Source: Stratiolaelaps scimitus (Eukaryota > Arthropoda > Arachnida > Mesostigmata > Laelapidae). Taken from it: a stretch of DNA of 64,000 nt. The first letter of the stretch is position 1. Each line of letters starts with the position of its first letter. Location: assembly GCA_019614645.1 (NCBI GenBank), contig JABWDB010000005.1, positions 7,534,001-7,598,000 on the forward strand, in the 5' to 3' direction. The position numbers were made by a program, and so were the translations under genes. This document shows positions 62,295 to 64,000 of this stretch, piece after piece. The notes below the pieces were generated by a model. It did not search any database. It saw only the letters and a list, made by a program, of their open reading frames with translations, and was not told the origin of the DNA.

Positions 62295-63823
62295 TTATTT
62301 GATGTGTTCGATTGACGTCTGAAACGTCAGTCGGTGATCGAAAACGATGGAGGCTGTCCTCGGAGCAACACAATTAATTTGTTTCTGGCTTTGAATAGAA
62401 ATCGATTTCGTTCCATTTAAGTCCCACGCCGAGGACCAGTGAATTATGTGTGTAACCGCGCCAGAAAGCGGGAAGGCAAATGAGACGCCGCACGTTTGAT
62501 CTGTGAAACAGATGAACACTGCATTGTTTGAAGTCGGACGTCGAGTGGAAGCTCGTGTGACTGTATTTGTATTCACTATTAAGAATATTATAGATTTACT
62601 AGTAAAATTCCATAATATAAACAGACCATGCTCAACCGAACTGGTCGGTTATCTTGGAACTCTTTGCGCATGTTTACCGCCGCATATCGCGAATGGCACT
62701 TGATTCTGAACGCGGATTGTCTTCCTTATTGTATTCAACTCAAATGCTCCTTTATTAATCAGGCGGGTTGGTGTAATAGTTGTACCGTTAGAACACAGTG
62801 GAGCATCTTCACAGGAAATGAGCCCTGAAGAGGTATTCTTACCCTTAATCTTAATATAGGATCAACCTGTTTCATGCATCCGGCGCGGAATTCAATTAAT
62901 TTTCCGGATAAGATGTGAGTCCTCCTCGACAATCATTATTCCGATGCTTTCCTCCATAGTGGGGACGGTAGCTCCATTTCGTAGATAATTTCCATCCGGC
63001 CATCACGTCGTTAGTATTATTCAGACTGAGTTTCTTATACGTGCCGGTGTCGGCAGAAACAAATCGTTCTATTATAGAAGGAAGATTAATACACGCCTTT
63101 GATGAAATATTACATTGGCTAGTTTACGAATGAATTTCAGTTTGAATTTCATCACACGCTTTTGATATGCTTCTCTGGCTTTGGGCTTCTGACAGCTGAA
63201 CAGTAAAAGTTCTTAGAGGAAGACTAAACCGTTATAGAGAACAAGCAAGAAATGAGCTGTTTTGACAAGAAAACATTTGAACGTCGTGCTTCAAATCAGC
63301 GAGGCTGAACTCACTACCTATGTAACATGGAGATCGATGTCGAGCAACGTCACTCATGAATGACCTCGTTGTGAATAGAGTATTGATTATTGCATTGACT
63401 AGAAAAAACAACGCACTTTCGTATATAATAGGTGAACACGTAATTTCGACGAAACCAAACACCAGCTGATAGGAGTAGTGGTCTAGCACATCGATGTTAG
63501 CAATTTTCTACACGGCCAATTATGAATAATCGGAATGAATTGCGTCTCAGTTGATTCCCCTTTGTTAAACCATGCTGGTCCCTAACCAGAAGATCTATAG
63601 AGAAGAGGCAGTTATTAGTGTTATCCACAATAATGATCTAGAACAAAAGACATGCAACGTAGCCCTGTAATGAAACGGGCCTGTAATTATCAGCGTTGGT
63701 ATTCGTTTCGCCTTTACAAGCGGGTGCCACAATGGAACGGGTAAAGATGTCAGGCACTTCAACGTCATCGAAGATATGACGAAAGATTAGCGTACGAGGC
63801 TTGACAAGAATTGGACCCAGCAT
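62295..63823 (-). mobile_element. Degenerate LINE reverse-transcriptase gene
   Basis: Reading on minus from 63823: IFDDVEVPDIFTRSIVAPAC, KGETN, then NADNYRPVSLQGYVA, the first reverse-transcriptase block of non-LTR elements. Next comes DQHGLTKGN in a shifted frame (RT block QHGFxKGxS). About 1.1 kb further on is FDHRLTFQTSIEHIK (62300-62350), the LGVxxDxxLxFxxHI block that follows the RT palm. Spacing and order fit one continuous element. Many frameshifts and stops show it is inactive. The 5' end may extend to or past the window edge. Confidence 0.7.
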
Positions 63824-64000
63824 TCGATGGAGGATTACGGGGCGACATCACGATTGTGACCGCATTTTGGCGTAAGGCCATTAATAGTTAATGCTCAGCG
63901 TAGGGCAAGCGGAACTATCGCACACATTTGCACCATAGGACGGGGATCAGTCCGACGTACAAAAACTCACCTGAAAAACGCCTGCTGTTCTACTTTTCGG

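Noticed and set aside
1..64000. CRISPR arrays, rRNA genes, complete tRNA genes, bacterial operons
   Set aside because: Looked for by eye on both strands; none seen, and the gene structure is eukaryotic.

Overview
The window is eukaryotic, almost certainly arthropod, nuclear DNA. Genes are split by GT-AG introns. (AT)n, (GA)n, (CAG)n, (CAA)n and (GCC)n microsatellites are everywhere, and there are decayed non-LTR retrotransposon pieces and a tRNA-derived SINE. The genes I can identify (an ECSIT orthologue, a ZP-domain matrix protein with furin site and membrane anchor, a C2H2 zinc-finger protein with an AT-hook) are typical of arthropods. A mite or other chelicerate would fit, but no single feature proves it.

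Layout. 0-0.8 kb: a perfect 22-bp hairpin and a possible terminal exon with an NZF-like zinc ribbon (+). 0.8-20 kb: no convincing gene; from about 11 to 19.5 kb it is GC-richer and packed with triplet repeats, like a long 5' regulatory or intronic region. 21.3-22.1 kb: 3' end of a non-LTR retrotransposon (-). 23.0-27.7 kb: complete seven-exon ECSIT gene (-), with a SINE inside one intron. 29.9-32.5 kb: complete three-exon C2H2/AT-hook gene (+), divergent from ECSIT. 35.2-39.0 kb: three-exon ZP-domain gene (-), convergent with the zinc-finger gene. 41.6-43.6 kb: phase-compatible cysteine-bearing exons of an unrecognised gene (-). 44.7-45.1 kb: possible C-terminal exon of a secreted or peptide precursor (-). 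45-57 kb: mostly non-coding, with SINE copies near 48.8-49.3 kb. 57.9-58.3 kb: exon encoding a poly-Cys run and two hydrophobic segments (-). 59.4-60.0 kb: retrotransposon tail, a long AT palindrome and a tandem repeat. 62.3-63.8 kb: degenerate reverse-transcriptase gene (-).

The three solid genes do not form a pathway. ECSIT is a mitochondrial and Toll-pathway adaptor, the zinc-finger protein is a presumed nuclear DNA binder, and the ZP protein is a presumed apical extracellular-matrix or cuticle organiser. Exon joins for all three were checked by hand for splice sites and reading phase. The rest of the coding calls are single-exon inferences and are marked low confidence.
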